Source: Mesostigma viride
Lineage: Eukaryota; Streptophyta; Mesostigmatophyceae; Mesostigmatales; Mesostigmataceae
Length of the DNA: 64,000 nt
Direction: 5' to 3'
NCBI GenBank assembly: GCA_009746045.1
Contig: RPFO01001898.1
Span: 1 to 64,000, forward strand
The notes below the pieces were generated by a model. That model searched no databases. It saw only the letters and a list, made by a program, of their open reading frames with translations, and was not told the origin of the DNA. This document shows, in pieces, positions 62,848 through 64,000 of the stretch (the first letter of the stretch is position 1; every line of letters begins with the position of its first letter). Both the position numbers and the translations under genes were made by a program.

Positions 62848-63740
62848 GTGACGTGGGAGCAACTTGTCCGGGACTGTCAAGATCCTCTCAAGTTTGCTTT
62901 GTGGCGCGACGCGTTCATTCGAGCCAAGGAGCAGTGGCGGGAGCGCGAGGTCTACCGAGGATTGGAGAGTGTGCCAGCCGGGGCCACGCGGTTACGGTTG
63001 AAGTTCGTGCTCACCTACAAGCCAGACGAGACCAACTCTTCGGTGGTGTTCTGGGTTAGGCCCGTGGTCACGGAGACAAAGGGGTCCTCCTCGCTGGATG
63101 CCAAGGATCTATATACCCCTGGGCTCAACCATGTTTCGCATCGGCTACTGACGGCCATCTACTTGGGCAAGCGGAACGAGGGCAAGGACTACGGGATGTG
63201 GTGCGGTGACTTTCAGCGGGCATTCCTCCACAGCGACGCTGGGGTCTCGCAGCAAACATGGCAAGGCACCCGCTACGTGGAGAAGGTCCCGGTGGTCTGG
63301 CAGGATGGCACCATTGGCAGCGAGTATATCGAGCTGTTGACAGGGGTGGAGGGGCTGCAGAGCTCTCCCATCATCTTCCGCATTTCCGTGGAGGAGGTCT
63401 TGCAGAGCTTAGGGGCCACGTACCATCGCGCTGATCCTAACTTCTTTGTGGTCCCCACCGGCGTCCCTGGCGAGCCAGCCCTCTTCGTGTGGCATGGCGA
63501 TGACTTCAAGCTGGCGGCACCTCGCACATTTGCTACCCAGTTTCTTGCTGCTGTGGCGGCTAAGTTTCCCCTGGGCAGGGCGGTGGATCATGAGGAGGGT
63601 AAACCCGTGGTGTTTTGCGGCGTGCAGTCTACGTTGCAGCGGGATTCGCGTTCTGGCGAATGGGTCATGCTCATGCAGGATAGCCGCAACTATGTGGTTG
63701 ACCTGCTGGCCGACCTTCCCCGCTGCTGGCAACCCATGGG
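62848..63740 (+). CDS. Copy I-g reverse transcriptase
   Basis: Frame opens at 62848 (MTWEQLVRDC). RT motifs: DFQRAFLHSD with Asp121, QSSPIIFRIS near 170, and the active-site motif FVWHGDDFKL with Asp218-Asp219. CGVQSTLQRD near 260 matches the CGMQATL of other copies. Near 63740 the frame shifts; the stop at 63835-63837 is reached in the wrong frame. Confidence 0.8.
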
Positions 63741-64000
63741 CCCTCGGTTAAGGGCAAGCTCGGGTGGTTGGCGGACACGGTGGCACCTGATTTGGCAGTG
63801 CTCGGACGCCTGCCCGATGATGTGCTGGAAGGACTAGGGTCCATTCATGTTCGGCGGCAGCTGGCCATGACGCCCGGCATTGTGCTTCGTGGGCTCGATT
63901 GCTCACAGCCGGTGCACCTCGAGATAGTGACGGATGCTAATCTAGAGACGCGCACAGTCAGCCAAGTGCGGGCCCGCATGGGGGCACTGTTCTTTATCGG
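63741..64000 (+). pseudogene. Copy I-g connection and RNase H start, cut by window end
   Basis: In the restored frame it reads KGKLGWLADTVAPDLAVLG, then HLEIVTDANLETRTVSQV, matching the first RNase H acidic motif (YVDSSMDNRKVTEV) of copy I-d. It continues beyond the window. Confidence 0.7.

Overview
This is eukaryotic nuclear DNA made almost entirely of transposable elements. I see no host housekeeping gene, rRNA or CRISPR array. Evidence for a eukaryote: GT-AG introns with matching phase, AATAAA signals, LTR retrotransposons with primer-binding site and polypurine tract, hAT elements with 8-bp target duplications, and a LINE fragment. Intermediate GC and the mix of families would suit an alga or other protist, but I cannot name the organism. 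Many reading frames break at homopolymers, so both decay and assembly error are possible.

The main resident is a Copia-like retrotransposon lineage (called lineage I here). It has unusual features seen in several diverged copies: integrase encoded before the protease-like domain, RT active site HGDD, protease motif DTN or DTQ, 29 residues between the second and third acidic integrase residues, and in some copies an in-frame UGA at the gag/pol border. Copies: I-a 541-4560 (split by a hAT element), I-b 9809-14007, I-c 14907-17121 (with a LINE fragment), I-d 17122-26620, I-e about 28581-42590, I-f about 44100-58959, and I-g about 58960 to the window end. I-d, I-e and I-f appear to form a tandem array sharing LTR/leader regions. 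About 7.7 kb of I-d (17640-25356) recurs nearly exactly in I-e (30169-37885).

Other elements sit inside these. (1) An 808-bp-LTR Copia-type element on the minus strand (20279-25158 and 32808-37687) encodes only Gag-protease plus a novel membrane/basic tail, and its LTR promoter carries heat-shock-element-like motifs. (2) A second LTR family has one 5' part at 4561-7712 with an RNase H1-N/viroplasmin-like ORF and Gag, and one solo LTR at 44895-45468. (3) Two non-autonomous hAT elements lie at 1901-3294 and 39058-42479. (4) A fully palindromic ~200-bp MITE is present three times.

The standout is a 9,013-bp DNA transposon at 48195-57207. It has perfect 25-bp terminal inverted repeats, a 3-bp GTT target duplication in the I-f pol gene, subterminal arrays of an 8-bp repeat (GTGCCACC) in opposite orientation at the two ends, and two divergent spliced genes starting from a giant central palindrome. 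The plus-strand gene resembles the uncharacterised DUF7869-type family, which this context suggests is a transposase.
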